Below, in pieces: positions 26,246 through 34,962 of a stretch of 64,000 bases of DNA (position 1 is its first letter; each line of letters begins with the position of its first letter). The notes beneath the pieces are model-generated. The model saw only the letters and a list, made by a program, of their open reading frames with translations, was not told the DNA's origin and searched no databases. A program made the position numbers and the translations under genes. The stretch comes from Comamonas odontotermitis (lineage in GTDB: Bacteria > Pseudomonadota > Gammaproteobacteria > Burkholderiales > Burkholderiaceae_C), in assembly GCF_020080045.1 (NCBI RefSeq), contig NZ_CP083452.1, positions 67,001 to 131,000 on the forward strand. Direction: 5' to 3'.

Positions 26246-26262
26246 TTCAACAAGAAGTTGAA
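26246..26262. promoter_or_regulatory. Perfect palindromic operator candidate in an AT-rich promoter
   Basis: TTCAAC-AAGAA-GTTGAA is a perfect 6-5-6 inverted repeat in an AT-rich gap between the divergent methyltransferase and HTH genes. Its size suits a small HTH dimer, most simply the adjacent regulator acting on itself and on the methyltransferase. Confidence 0.55.
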
Positions 26263-26293
26263 TCTGAATTCTACAGAACTTTAATTTCAGGGG

Positions 26294-26764
26294 ATGGATA
26301 ACAAGCTTGAATTTGCCCAACGACTGCGCGATGCGATGCAGGCGGCAGGGTTGGAGCCGAGGCCCGGTGTGCTGTTGACCTTGTTCAACACCCACTACTG
26401 GGGCCGCTCCGTCACGTTTCAGGCGGTGTCGCGGTGGCTCAAGGGCGAATCAATCCCCGCGCAGGACAAGCTGGTGGTGCTGGCGAGCCTGCTCAAGATC
26501 GAGCCGGAAGTGTTGCGTTTTGGGGAAGAGGTACGCCGCTCGGCGCAGGAATACCGGCAGCGCTGGGATGTGGGCGTTGGTTATCTGGAGCGCGAGGCTT
26601 TTGATGCATTCCTGCAGTTGCCTCCGCCGCAGCGCAAGGTGGTGCGCGAGGTGATTCTCACGTTCGCCAAGGTGCACGGCAATGCAGAGGTGATGGCCGC
26701 CGAGCCTTCGCCTGCCTATGAAGTGGCGGCGGACGCCGCTGTCAGAAAAAAAGCGCAGCCATGA
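26294..26764 (+). CDS. Small HTH transcriptional regulator
   Basis: This 156-residue protein has an N-terminal helix-turn-helix over about residues 8-70: FAQRLRDAMQAAGL, then TFQAVSRWLKGESIPAQDKL and LASLLKIEPEVLRFG. This is the layout of phage-repressor-like/XRE regulators found in proteobacterial genomes and prophages. The C-terminal half is short and hydrophilic with no recognised effector or peptidase domain. It is divergent from the orphan methyltransferase gene with a 17-bp palindrome between. Its 3' end overlaps the convergent TauE/SafE-type gene by 23 bases. I infer that it regulates the methyltransferase, as controller proteins of restriction-modification systems do. Confidence 0.8.
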   Translation: MDNKLEFAQRLRDAMQAAGLEPRPGVLLTLFNTHYWGRSVTFQAVSRWLKGESIPAQDKLVVLASLLKIEPEVLRFGEEVRRSAQEYRQRWDVGVGYLEREAFDAFLQLPPPQRKVVREVILTFAKVHGNAEVMAAEPSPAYEVAADAAVRKKAQP

Positions 26765-27491
26765 CGAGGCCGGTGGTCACGATGCCGCCCCGCAGCCATG
26801 AGGGCGGAATCTTGCGTGCCACGCGCGCGCCCAGGTAACCGCCCAGGGTGGCTGCCACCATCATGATCAGCGCCTGCTTCCACTGCACCACGCCGCCTGC
26901 GGCATAGATGGCGACGGCAATGGCGGTCAGGAGGGCGGAGACCAGATTCTTGGTGCCGTTCATGGCATGCAGGTTGGTCTGGCCCAGCAGGCCGAGCAAG
27001 GCCAGCAGCAGAATGCCCAGGCCGCCATTGAAGTAGCCCCCGTAGATGGAGACAGCCAGCATGCCCAGCCCGGCCTTCATCGCCGACGGCGTACCCGCGC
27101 CTCCGCCATTGCGGCGCGAAGCCCAGGCGCGCAGCTGCGGGCCAAAGGCGAACATGGCCGTGGCAGCCAGCAGCAGCCAGGGCACGATCTTGCGGAAGGT
27201 GGCGTCGGGGGTGAACAGCAGCAGCGCCGCGCCCAGCGCTCCCCCCGCCAGCGCCAGTACGACCACGGCCTTCATGGACAGGCCGGGCGGCGATGCCATG
27301 TCATCCTTGAAGCCCCAGGCACCTGCCGCGTAGCCCGGCAGCAGTGCAACCGTGCCGGTGGCATTGGCCACCACAGGGGGCACGCCGGTGAACACGAGTG
27401 CCGGCAAGGTGAGAAAGCTGCCGCCACCGGCGACGGCATTGAGCGCGCCAGCCACAAAGGCGGCAGCCAGCAGGATTGCGATATCGGCCAT
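26742..27491 (-). CDS. TauE/SafE-family membrane transporter
   Basis: This 249-residue polytopic inner-membrane protein of the TauE/SafE family is implicated in export of sulfite or organosulfonates. Two family repeats are visible: an N-terminal AGALNAVAGGGSFLTLPAL, with the conserved asparagine and glycines, and the related GYFNGGLGILLLALLGL in the second half. It has roughly eight hydrophobic segments. The ATG is preceded by AGGAGACTCCCCC. It overlaps the convergent HTH gene by 23 bases. It is encoded 15 kb from the sulfonate-type importer cluster, and a link between them is only speculative. Confidence 0.88.
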   Translation of the reverse strand: MADIAILLAAAFVAGALNAVAGGGSFLTLPALVFTGVPPVVANATGTVALLPGYAAGAWGFKDDMASPPGLSMKAVVVLALAGGALGAALLLFTPDATFRKIVPWLLLAATAMFAFGPQLRAWASRRNGGGAGTPSAMKAGLGMLAVSIYGGYFNGGLGILLLALLGLLGQTNLHAMNGTKNLVSALLTAIAVAIYAAGGVVQWKQALIMMVAATLGGYLGARVARKIPPSWLRGGIVTTGLVMAALFF

Positions 27492-27800
27492 GGGGGAGTC
27501 TCCTGTTGTAGAGGCTGCGCAGGGGCCTTGTGCCACATGTCTGGCAGGCACCTGCCGTGCGCAGCGGGCCGCTTCCCAGCGCCGTCTTGCGGAACGACGA
27601 CGGAGGGTGCAGGCTGTTTTAGGAGGATTCTAGGTGCGAATGCTGCGCTGCGACCATTGGATTGGTCGCGCAAAAGTCATTACTGCTTACCGGTACCCGG
27701 GCTGAATGCTGCAAGCCACAGGCCTGTTTTTGCTACAGAATCAGGAGTTGGTGCGCATGACAGGCATGTGCTGCAGGTCAGATTCTTCTACTTTCTATTT
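27492..27800. other. Intergenic region between tauE-like and ybeY
   Basis: Both neighbours are on the minus strand, so this 309-bp stretch must hold the 3' end signals of ybeY and the promoter of the transporter gene. A GCGACC / GGTCGC hairpin with an 8-nt loop lies near the middle (27645-27664) and T-rich runs lie near ybeY. I see no gene. Confidence 0.4.
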
Positions 27801-28259
27801 TTATTTCTTGTAGGGGTCTTCAAACCCCAGCTCCTGCATGATGGCGGTTTCGTAGTCTTCCATCTCCTGGGCGTCCTGCTCGCTGGTTTCGTGGTCCCAG
27901 CCCTGGGCGTGCAGGGTGCCGTGCACCAGCAGGTGGGCGTAGTGCTCCTCAAGTGTCTTGTTCTGCTCCTGGGCTTCGCGCGCGACCACCGGGGCGCACA
28001 GCACCAGATCGGCCAGCACGATGGGTTCCTGCTGGTAGTCGAAGGTCAGCACATTGGTGGCGTAGTCCTTCTTGCGGTATTCGCGGTTGAGTGCCTGGCC
28101 TTCTTCCGCATCCACGATGCGCACGGTGATTTCGGCGTCATCGGCCAGCGCGTGGCGGATCCAGCGCGTGACCTGGCTGCGCCCCAGCGCGGCGCGGTGC
28201 TCGGCCACGCCGTCAAAGCGGGCAAACTGCAGGGAGAGGGTGAGTTGGTTCAGTGCCAT
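27801..28259 (-). CDS. ybeY: Endoribonuclease YbeY, rRNA maturation factor
   Basis: This 152-residue zinc-dependent RNase takes part in 16S rRNA 3'-end maturation and ribosome quality control. The metal motif H-x3-H-x5-H is complete: His113, His117 and His123 in the [12 protein letters not shown] segment. The [18 protein letters not shown] segment near residue 58 is strongly conserved in the family. The neighbouring phoH gene immediately upstream gives the usual phoH-ybeY order of proteobacteria. Confidence 0.95.
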   Translation of the reverse strand: MALNQLTLSLQFARFDGVAEHRAALGRSQVTRWIRHALADDAEITVRIVDAEEGQALNREYRKKDYATNVLTFDYQQEPIVLADLVLCAPVVAREAQEQNKTLEEHYAHLLVHGTLHAQGWDHETSEQDAQEMEDYETAIMQELGFEDPYKK

Positions 28260-28261
28260 GG

Positions 28262-28325
28262 TTTTTGAATGTTTTTGGCGGCTGGCGCAGGTGGGTTCTG
28301 CGCTACCAGCTATTGATTTGTGAGT
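28262..28325. repeat. Intergenic repeat, family C, copy 3
   Basis: This unit reads TTTTTGAATG, then a GGCGCA / TGCGC hairpin, then AGCTATTGATTTGTGAG. It has the same order of parts as the copy at 21183 and lies between phoH and ybeY. Confidence 0.55.
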
Positions 28326-28327
28326 TC

Positions 28328-29305
28328 TCAGTCTCTGCGGCTGTGCGCGCGCGCCGGGCGGCTTTGCTTGTCGTAGGCGTCCACGATGCGGGCCACCAGC
28401 GGGTGGCGCACCACGTCGGCGCTGGTAAAGCGGGTCACCGCAATGCCTTTGACGCGCTTGAGCACTTGTTCGGCATCGATCAGGCCGCTCATCTGGCCCT
28501 TGGGCAGGTCGATCTGGCTCACATCGCCCGTCACCACGGCCTTGGCGCCAAAGCCGATACGGGTGAGGAACATTTTCATCTGCTCGGGCGTGGTGTTCTG
28601 CGCCTCGTCCAGGATGATGAAGGAGTTGTTGAGGGTGCGCCCGCGCATGAAGGCAAGCGGCGCAATCTCGATGGCGTTGCGCTCGAAGGCCTTTTGCACC
28701 TTGTCGTAGCCCATCAGGTCGTACAGGGCGTCGTACAGCGGGCGCAGGTAGGGATCGACCTTCTGCGACAGGTCGCCGGGCAGAAAGCCCAGGCGTTCGC
28801 CCGCCTCGACAGCGGGGCGCGTGAGCACGATGCGCTGCACGTTGCTGCGCTCAAGCGCATCGACCGCGCAGGCCACGGCGAGGTAGGTCTTGCCGGTGCC
28901 GGCAGGGCCGATGCCGAAGGTGATGTCGTGCGCGGCGATGTTTTCCAGGTAGATATTCTGGTTGGGGGTGCGCGCGCGCAGGTCGGCGCGGCGGGTATTG
29001 AGCACCATGGCGCCTTCGGGCGCGGTCATCAGCTCGGCGTCGCCCGCGAGCATCAGCTGGATATGGTCTTCGCTGATCGGGCCATCCGCCATCTCGTACA
29101 AGGCCTGCAGGAGCTCCAGCGCCTCATTCGCAGCGGCCTTGGGGCCGTCGATCTTGAACTGCTCGTGGCGGTGCGCAATCTTCACGGCCAGATGGGTTTC
29201 GATCTGGCGCAGATGGGCGTCGGCCGGGCCGCACAGGTTGGACAGGCGGTTGTTGTCGTGGGGCGTAAAGGTGTGGCGCAGGATCACGCGGTGGGTTCCA
29301 TCCAA
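28328..29305 (-). CDS. ybeZ: PhoH-family ATPase (YbeZ)
   Basis: This 325-residue cytoplasmic P-loop ATPase of the PhoH/YbeZ family is often partnered with YbeY in ribosome or RNA metabolism. Walker A GPAGTGKT is at residues 133-140 and the Walker B region reads [18 protein letters not shown] and [11 protein letters not shown] are family-typical. The frame opens with a TTG ([12 protein letters not shown]); a GTG six codons later gives an MILRHTFTP start closer to relatives, and neither has a clear binding site. ybeY follows 68 bases later. PhoH was named for phosphate-starvation induction in E. coli, but I see no Pho box here. Confidence 0.92.
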   Translation of the reverse strand: MDGTHRVILRHTFTPHDNNRLSNLCGPADAHLRQIETHLAVKIAHRHEQFKIDGPKAAANEALELLQALYEMADGPISEDHIQLMLAGDAELMTAPEGAMVLNTRRADLRARTPNQNIYLENIAAHDITFGIGPAGTGKTYLAVACAVDALERSNVQRIVLTRPAVEAGERLGFLPGDLSQKVDPYLRPLYDALYDLMGYDKVQKAFERNAIEIAPLAFMRGRTLNNSFIILDEAQNTTPEQMKMFLTRIGFGAKAVVTGDVSQIDLPKGQMSGLIDAEQVLKRVKGIAVTRFTSADVVRHPLVARIVDAYDKQSRPARAHSRRD

Positions 29306-29444
29306 AAATCAGTATGCTTGTGCCTTGGCACAAAACAGGCGCAACTCAGGCAGACCAGAATGCACGCAGCGCATTGTCCGTTGTCATCAGGCAGCCGTCC
29401 TGCCGGAGCCTGGTTTGCATGAGCCGTAACAAGGAAAGATACGA

Positions 29445-30017
29445 ATGATAGGCCGATTGAGCGGAACCCTGGTGGAAAAGAACCCCCCCGAAGTGATGGT
29501 GGATTGCAACGGCGTGGGCTACGAGGTGCAGGTGCCCATGAGCACCTTCTACAACCTGCCTGCTGTGGGCGAGAAGGTGGTGGTGCTGACCCAGTTCATC
29601 GTGCGCGAGGATGCGCAGCTGCTCTACGGCTTTGGTACGGCGCAGGAGCGCCAGACTTTCCGCGAGTTGATCAAGATATCGGGCGTGGGCCCGCGCACGG
29701 CGCTCTCCATCCTGAGCGGCCTGGGGGTGAATGACCTCGCGCAGGCTGTGTCGCTGCAAGAGGCCGGGCGCCTGGTGAAGGTGCCGGGCATCGGCAAGAA
29801 GACCGCCGAGCGCCTGCTGCTGGAGCTCAAGGGCAAGCTGGGCGCAGACATTGGCGCCAAGGCGGTGGCGGTGAACGACGCGCAGGCTGATATCCTGCAG
29901 GCGCTGATCGCGCTGGGTTACAGTGACAAGGATGCGGCAGCCGCGCTCAAGGTGTTGCCGGCCGACATCGGCGTGGCAGAGGGTATCAAGCAGGCGCTCA
30001 AGGCCCTGGCAAAATGA
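29445..30017 (+). CDS. ruvA: Holliday junction branch-migration protein RuvA
   Basis: This 190-residue protein tetramerises on Holliday junctions and loads the RuvB motor. Domain I starts [17 protein letters not shown]. The two helix-hairpin-helix motifs are visible ([16 protein letters not shown] and [16 protein letters not shown]), and the C-terminal domain III that contacts RuvB follows ([21 protein letters not shown]). AAGGAAAGATACGA precedes the ATG. ruvB, normally the next gene, is instead 3.8 kb downstream. Confidence 0.96.
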   Translation: MIGRLSGTLVEKNPPEVMVDCNGVGYEVQVPMSTFYNLPAVGEKVVVLTQFIVREDAQLLYGFGTAQERQTFRELIKISGVGPRTALSILSGLGVNDLAQAVSLQEAGRLVKVPGIGKKTAERLLLELKGKLGADIGAKAVAVNDAQADILQALIALGYSDKDAAAALKVLPADIGVAEGIKQALKALAK

Positions 30018-30023
30018 CCGGAA

Positions 30024-30152
30024 CAGTGATTTTGCGGGCGGTCTGCATCGTTGCAGCGCTTGCCAATAGGTGGGCTATTGGCTGCACGCTGCGCCTCGCA
30101 TCCCATCCCGCAAAATCACTGTCGCGGCGCGAGGAGATCGTAAACACGTTCT
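30024..30152. repeat. Foldback element, second copy
   Basis: It starts seven bases after the ruvA stop. A perfect 16-bp inverted repeat, ACAGTGATTTTGCGGG (30024-30039) and its complement (30107-30122), encloses nested arms including CCAATAG / CTATTGG. It is followed by CGCGGCGCGAGGAGATCG and the same AAACACGTTCT end as the 203-bp element. The left 18-bp terminus is missing, so this copy is truncated or of a shorter subtype. Confidence 0.75.
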
Positions 30153-30224
30153 GAAGCGGCGCGCGGGCCTGCGGGTTCGGCACAGGTTTCCTTTGATATG
30201 GCAACAACGAGAGGTAGCAAGACC

Positions 30225-31703
30225 ATGAACAATTCCAAGCACGCAATGCGTGGCCTGGCGTGGGCCTGCGGCATTGCCGCAGTGATGGCCGTCGCAGGGT
30301 GCGGCGGTGGCTCCAGCGACGACGACAATGGTGGTAATCCGACAACACCCACCAGCCCCACTGCCTTCGTGCTGGATTCGATCGTGCTGCCGGGCTCCAA
30401 GGCCCAGGCCCAGGCCGAAACCCAGGTGCAACCCCTGGGCGTGACGCTGCGCAGCACGCGCATCGCGCTGCCGCAGCTCGACACCACCAAGTCCGAGCAG
30501 GCGGGGCTGGGCCAGCCTGCCATGCAGATCGGCGTGCCGCGCGCGGTGGCGCAGACCACATCGGTTGCCAAGACCCAGGCGGCGCTGCAATGGCAGCCAT
30601 TGCCGGACGGCCGCACCGCTGCCGCCGTGCATATCGCGTCCGAAGGCGCATATGGACTGCGTATGGGCGTGCTGGTCGACAGCCTGCCCGATGCCGCGCA
30701 ACTGCGCATCTACAGCGACGAGCACCCCGATGCGGTGGTGCAGGTGAGCGGCGCCTCCGTCAATGCGCTGCTGGCGCAGAACCGCAAGGCAGGCGAGGGT
30801 GGCCAGGCTGCAAGCACCTGGTGGACACCCGATGTGGGCGCAGGCAATGCCACGCTGGAAGTCGTGCTGCCTGCGGGCACGGCTGCCGAGGCGGTGCGCA
30901 TTGCGATCCCTTCGGTCTCGCACATCTACCAGAACCTGTCCCTACCAACCGAGGCAGAGATGGCCGACGTGGAGAAGAAGGCCGGCGCCTGCAATCTGGA
31001 TGCCAGCTGCACCAGCAATTACCAGCTGGAGCGCAACGCCGTGGCGCGCATGGTCTACGTCGCTGCCGACGGCATTTCGTATGTGTGCACCGGTACGCTG
31101 GTCAACAACACCAAGAAGGATTTCACCCCGTATTTCCTGACGGCAAACCACTGCATCTCGACGCAGACCTCGGCATCAACGCTGCAGACCAGCTGGTTCT
31201 ACCGTTCGAGCAGCTGCAATTCGGGCATTCCGGGCACCTTTGCCAGCCGCAATGGCGGGGCCACCTTGCTGTATGCCACGGCCAGCACGGATTCGTCCTT
31301 CCTCAAGCTCAATGACACGCCACCTGCAGGCGTGACGCTGGCAGGCTGGGATGCGCGCAACACCGCCACGGAAGGCACCGCCATCTACGGCTTGCACCAC
31401 CCGGACGGCGATCTGCTGAAGTACAGCGTGGGCGCCATCAATGGCTACACGAACTGCGTCTCGGCCGGAGGCACCAGCGTCTCGTGCCCCGCAGGCGATG
31501 CACAGAGCAATTTCTACTCCGTGCGCTGGAGCCAGGGCGTGACCGAAGGCGGCAGCAGCGGATCGGGCCTGTTCAGCAATGGCCGGGTCATCGGCACCCT
31601 GTATGGCGGCTCCAGCGCGTGCACTGCGCTCAATGGCACGGACAACTATGGCCGCTTCGACAAGGTCTTCAACAGCAAGATCTGGAGCTGGCTGGCAGGC
31701 TGA
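30225..31703 (+). CDS. Exported trypsin-like serine protease, probable lipoprotein
   Basis: This 492-residue protein has a signal peptide ending in a lipobox-like VAGC (Cys26) followed by a flexible GGGSSDDD linker, so it is probably an outer-membrane lipoprotein. An N-terminal domain of ~230 residues, shared with the neighbouring paralogue, precedes a trypsin-fold domain. The catalytic triad is readable: His309 in LTANHC, Asp356 in STDSSFLKL and the Ser near 445 in GGSSGSGLF. Paired cysteines surround the domain. GAGAGG upstream favours this ATG over one nine codons earlier. The domain plan recalls secreted lysyl-endopeptidase-like proteases, but specificity is not readable. It sits between ruvA and ruvB. 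Confidence 0.88.
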   Translation: MNNSKHAMRGLAWACGIAAVMAVAGCGGGSSDDDNGGNPTTPTSPTAFVLDSIVLPGSKAQAQAETQVQPLGVTLRSTRIALPQLDTTKSEQAGLGQPAMQIGVPRAVAQTTSVAKTQAALQWQPLPDGRTAAAVHIASEGAYGLRMGVLVDSLPDAAQLRIYSDEHPDAVVQVSGASVNALLAQNRKAGEGGQAASTWWTPDVGAGNATLEVVLPAGTAAEAVRIAIPSVSHIYQNLSLPTEAEMADVEKKAGACNLDASCTSNYQLERNAVARMVYVAADGISYVCTGTLVNNTKKDFTPYFLTANHCISTQTSASTLQTSWFYRSSSCNSGIPGTFASRNGGATLLYATASTDSSFLKLNDTPPAGVTLAGWDARNTATEGTAIYGLHHPDGDLLKYSVGAINGYTNCVSAGGTSVSCPAGDAQSNFYSVRWSQGVTEGGSSGSGLFSNGRVIGTLYGGSSACTALNGTDNYGRFDKVFNSKIWSWLAG

Positions 31704-31734
31704 GTGCCGCCGTCAATCACAAGGTATCAATGTC

Positions 31735-31763
31735 AAAAGGACCTGTTTGCAGGTCCTTTTTTC
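31735..31763 (+). terminator. Rho-independent terminator
   Basis: AAAAGGACCTG pairs with CAGGTCCTTTT around a TTTG loop, followed by more T residues. It is a strong terminator for the first protease gene. Confidence 0.9.
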
Positions 31764-31906
31764 TTTTCGTATCCAGATTTACTTTTCTATTGGTGTGGGT
31801 GTTTGCTATTTATTTGAGGTGGGTCTAAATTGCCATCTATGGGCAAATTGTTCACGATAGGGGGAGGGGCTGCGCTGGTACTGTGACGAGCACTGAGGAG
31901 GAGGCC

Positions 31907-33784
31907 ATGATGTCTTTTTGTGCAGTGTTTTTGGGGTTGCGTCGCGGCGCATTGCTGGCGGCATTGTGTTGGTTGGGCGTGGTTGCATCGTCGGCTCAGG
32001 CCGGTGTGCAAGTGGATGCGCTTCGTATGGAGCCGCAGGAGGGTACTGGCGTACTCAGGCATGCAACTGCTCTGGTGGCGAGCCGGGTGGCCCAGGTCGA
32101 GATGCCGCCTTGGGATGCAGCCAAGGCAGAGTTGCTGCAAGCGGATGGCGCACGTCAGATTGGTGTAGGGCGACCACTTGCCAGCTTGCAGACGCCAGAC
32201 CAGACGCGCAATTTGCTGGCATGGAACCGTTTGCCCAATGGGGGCCGGGCTGCAGCCCTGCAATGGGCGCCTGATGGTGCCTATGGCTTGCGGCTGGGAG
32301 TCGTGTTTACTGCATTGCCCGAGGCGGCGGTGTTTCGCATGTATGCCTCGCCGCAGTCCCCAGCCAGCTATGAAGTAACCGGCGCAGCGCTGCTGGAGCG
32401 CCTGCCGCTCGACCCTGCCACCGGTGCGCGTACGTGGTGGACGCCGGATCTGGGCCCCACGTCGGTACTGGAAATCCTGTTGCCTGCGACAGTAGACGAC
32501 GCGCAGCTTGCACTCGCTGTTCCGTGGGTGTCGCAAGTGGTGGAGCCTCCCACGCCGCTGGCGCCAGCGCAGGCAGAGCCTGCCAAGCGGCTCTCCAACA
32601 ATTGCCAGCAGGATGTGAACTGCCAGGCCGCCTTGCTGGACCAGCGGGACGCGGTGATCCGCATGGTGTATGTGAACGGCACCAACACCTTTCAGTGCAC
32701 CGGCACCCTGGTCAATAACCTCAAGCAGGACCAAACGCCTTATGTGCTGACAGCAGCGCACTGTGCGAGGGACCAAGCCATGGCGTCCACGCTGCAGACC
32801 ATGTGGTTCTATTACTCGCAGTCGTGCAACAGTGAGAACCTGGCTGCCAGCCATACCGAGCGCTATGGCGGCGCACGCTGGCTGGCGACCAGCTATGGCA
32901 ATGACATGACGCTGCTCCAGCTCAATGAAGCCCCGCCTGCCGGTGCCCTGTTTGCGGGCTGGGATGCCTTAGCTCTGCCTATGGCCACAGCGGCGGCAGG
33001 CCTTCACCATCCGCACGGGGATATGCAGATGATCACCAAAGGCCGAATTCAGGAGCTGGCGTCCTGCTATCTTGACTACACCGTTTCCCGACCATCCCTC
33101 AGCTGTACTCCTGGCGCCGCGGTGGATGGCGGGTTCTACCGCGTGGCCGTGGACAGCGGCGGCATAGAAGGGGGAAGCAGTGGATCGGCCCTGTTCGTCG
33201 ATGGCCGCGTGGTGGGCACCTTGACGGGGGGCGACAACTGGTGCCCCGCCAATGGTGTGGTGTATGGGCGCCTGGATCAGGCGGTTGCCAGCACCTTTTC
33301 GCCCTGGCTGGGCACATCGGCTGCATTGCACAGCAGCATGGCGGCGCCGGTCTACCGCTTCCATATTCCGAGGTCTGGCGCGGATTTCTATACGATCTCC
33401 GCCGAGGAGCGCGATGCGGTGATTGCCGGGCTGCCGGACGCACTCCACTACACGGGGATTGCGTTCTACGCATCTGCCCAGCAGCGTCCCCGGATGCTGG
33501 CGGTGTACCGCTATTTCAATCCTGAGGTGGTGGCCCATTTCTACACCACCAGCGAGGCCGAGCGCCAGTTCGTGCGGCAATACCACCCGTCATGGCAGGA
33601 AGATGGCATTGCCTGGTGGGTCCCCGAGCAGGGCGGCGATGGCGCGGTGCCGGTCTACCGCTCCTACCAGTACAGCACCGGCGCCCACCACTATGCGCTC
33701 GATCCTGCAATGCGCGATGCCTGGCTGGGCAATCCGGACCTTTTGTACGACGGACTGGCTTATTATGTGTGGGCTGCGCCGTGA
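31907..33784 (+). CDS. Exported serine protease with C-terminal DUF5648-type domain
   Basis: This 625-residue paralogue of the preceding protease has a Sec signal peptide (cleavage after SAQA) without a lipobox. The shared N-terminal domain is followed by a trypsin-fold domain with the triad in LTAAHC, NDMTLLQL and GGSSGSALF. It carries an extra ~145-residue C-terminal domain with three repeats of the pattern VYR-x-[YF]...F/HYYT or HHYAL (VYRFHIPRSGADFYTIS, VYRYFNPEVVAHFYTTS, VYRSYQYSTGAHHYALD), the signature of DUF5648, which probably binds surface carbohydrates or cell wall. GAGGAGG precedes the ATG. The two genes look like a tandem duplication in which one copy gained the C-terminal module. 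Confidence 0.88.
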   Translation: MMSFCAVFLGLRRGALLAALCWLGVVASSAQAGVQVDALRMEPQEGTGVLRHATALVASRVAQVEMPPWDAAKAELLQADGARQIGVGRPLASLQTPDQTRNLLAWNRLPNGGRAAALQWAPDGAYGLRLGVVFTALPEAAVFRMYASPQSPASYEVTGAALLERLPLDPATGARTWWTPDLGPTSVLEILLPATVDDAQLALAVPWVSQVVEPPTPLAPAQAEPAKRLSNNCQQDVNCQAALLDQRDAVIRMVYVNGTNTFQCTGTLVNNLKQDQTPYVLTAAHCARDQAMASTLQTMWFYYSQSCNSENLAASHTERYGGARWLATSYGNDMTLLQLNEAPPAGALFAGWDALALPMATAAAGLHHPHGDMQMITKGRIQELASCYLDYTVSRPSLSCTPGAAVDGGFYRVAVDSGGIEGGSSGSALFVDGRVVGTLTGGDNWCPANGVVYGRLDQAVASTFSPWLGTSAALHSSMAAPVYRFHIPRSGADFYTISAEERDAVIAGLPDALHYTGIAFYASAQQRPRMLAVYRYFNPEVVAHFYTTSEAERQFVRQYHPSWQEDGIAWWVPEQGGDGAVPVYRSYQYSTGAHHYALDPAMRDAWLGNPDLLYDGLAYYVWAAP

Positions 33785-33811
33785 CCGGATCGCGGCGCAC
33801 GCTGCTGACAC

Positions 33812-34891
33812 ATGACCATCCACACCGATTCTTTCGACACTTCTTTCACCAAACAGCCTGACAGCCGGGTGATCTCTGCGAGCCCGACCTCATCACAGGA
33901 AGAAGCGCTGGAGCGCGCGCTGCGTCCCAAGCTGCTGGACGAGTACGTGGGCCAGGCCAAGGCACGCGAGCAGTTGGAGATCTTCATCGGTGCGGCCAAG
34001 AAGCGCAGCGAGGCGCTGGACCATGTGCTGCTGTTTGGCCCACCCGGTCTCGGAAAGACCACCCTGTCGCACATCATCGCGGCAGAACTCGGTGTCAATC
34101 TGCGCCAGACCAGCGGCCCGGTGCTGGAAAAGCCCAAGGACCTGGCGGCGCTGCTCACCAATCTGGAGCGCAATGATGTGCTCTTCATCGACGAGATTCA
34201 CCGCCTCTCTCCGGTGGTGGAGGAAATTCTCTACCCCGCGCTGGAGGATTACCAGATCGACATCATGATCGGCGAAGGCCCGGCGGCCCGCTCGATCAAG
34301 CTCGATCTGCAGCCTTTCACCCTGGTGGGAGCCACCACGCGCGCCGGCATGCTCACCAATCCGCTGCGCGACCGCTTTGGCATCGTGGCCCGGCTGGAGT
34401 TCTACACGACGGCCGAGCTGACAAAGATCGTGATGCGCAGTGCCGGCTTGCTGAACACGCCGATTGACGATGAAGGCGGGCAGGAGATTGCGCGGCGCTC
34501 GCGCGGCACCCCGCGCATTGCCAACCGGCTGCTGCGCCGGGTGCGCGATTACGCCGATGTCAAAGGCAATGGACGCATCACGCAGGACATGGCCAACCGT
34601 GCGCTCGCCATGCTGGATGTGGACCCACTGGGCTTCGACATCATGGACCGCAAGCTGCTGGAGGCGGTGGTTCACCGCTTCGACGGAGGGCCCGTGGGGC
34701 TGGACAATATCGCGGCCAGCATTGGCGAGGAGCCCGGCACGATCGAGGATGTCATCGAGCCTTACCTGATCCAGCAAGGCTTTTTGCAGCGCACGCCGCG
34801 TGGCCGCATCGCCACGCAGGCCGCCTACCGGCACCTGGGTTTGGCTGGGGGAGATGCGCCAGGGCAGGGCGGCCAAGGCTCGCTGGTGTAG
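33812..34891 (+). CDS. ruvB: Holliday junction DNA helicase RuvB
   Basis: This 359-residue hexameric AAA+ motor drives branch migration with RuvA. Walker A GPPGLGKT is at residues 76-83, Walker B is LFIDEIHRL, and the arginine-finger region [11 protein letters not shown] and a C-terminal winged helix ([15 protein letters not shown]) are present. No strong binding site precedes the ATG, which begins only 27 bases after the protease stop, so ruvB may depend on transcription from an internal or protease promoter. Its separation from ruvA by two protease genes is unusual. Confidence 0.96.
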   Translation: MTIHTDSFDTSFTKQPDSRVISASPTSSQEEALERALRPKLLDEYVGQAKAREQLEIFIGAAKKRSEALDHVLLFGPPGLGKTTLSHIIAAELGVNLRQTSGPVLEKPKDLAALLTNLERNDVLFIDEIHRLSPVVEEILYPALEDYQIDIMIGEGPAARSIKLDLQPFTLVGATTRAGMLTNPLRDRFGIVARLEFYTTAELTKIVMRSAGLLNTPIDDEGGQEIARRSRGTPRIANRLLRRVRDYADVKGNGRITQDMANRALAMLDVDPLGFDIMDRKLLEAVVHRFDGGPVGLDNIAASIGEEPGTIEDVIEPYLIQQGFLQRTPRGRIATQAAYRHLGLAGGDAPGQGGQGSLV

Positions 34892-34903
34892 GCCGGGCGG
34901 GCT

Positions 34904-34926
34904 GCACCTTCATTAGCCAGAAGGTG
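34904..34926. terminator. Hairpin between convergent ruvB and LysR genes
   Basis: CACCTTC pairs perfectly with GAAGGTG around an 8-nt loop, but no T-run follows, so function as a terminator is uncertain. A GC-rich inverted repeat follows directly. Confidence 0.35.
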
Positions 34927-34962
34927 TGAACGCAGCGCTGCGGCGCTCACCGCAGCCCGTGT

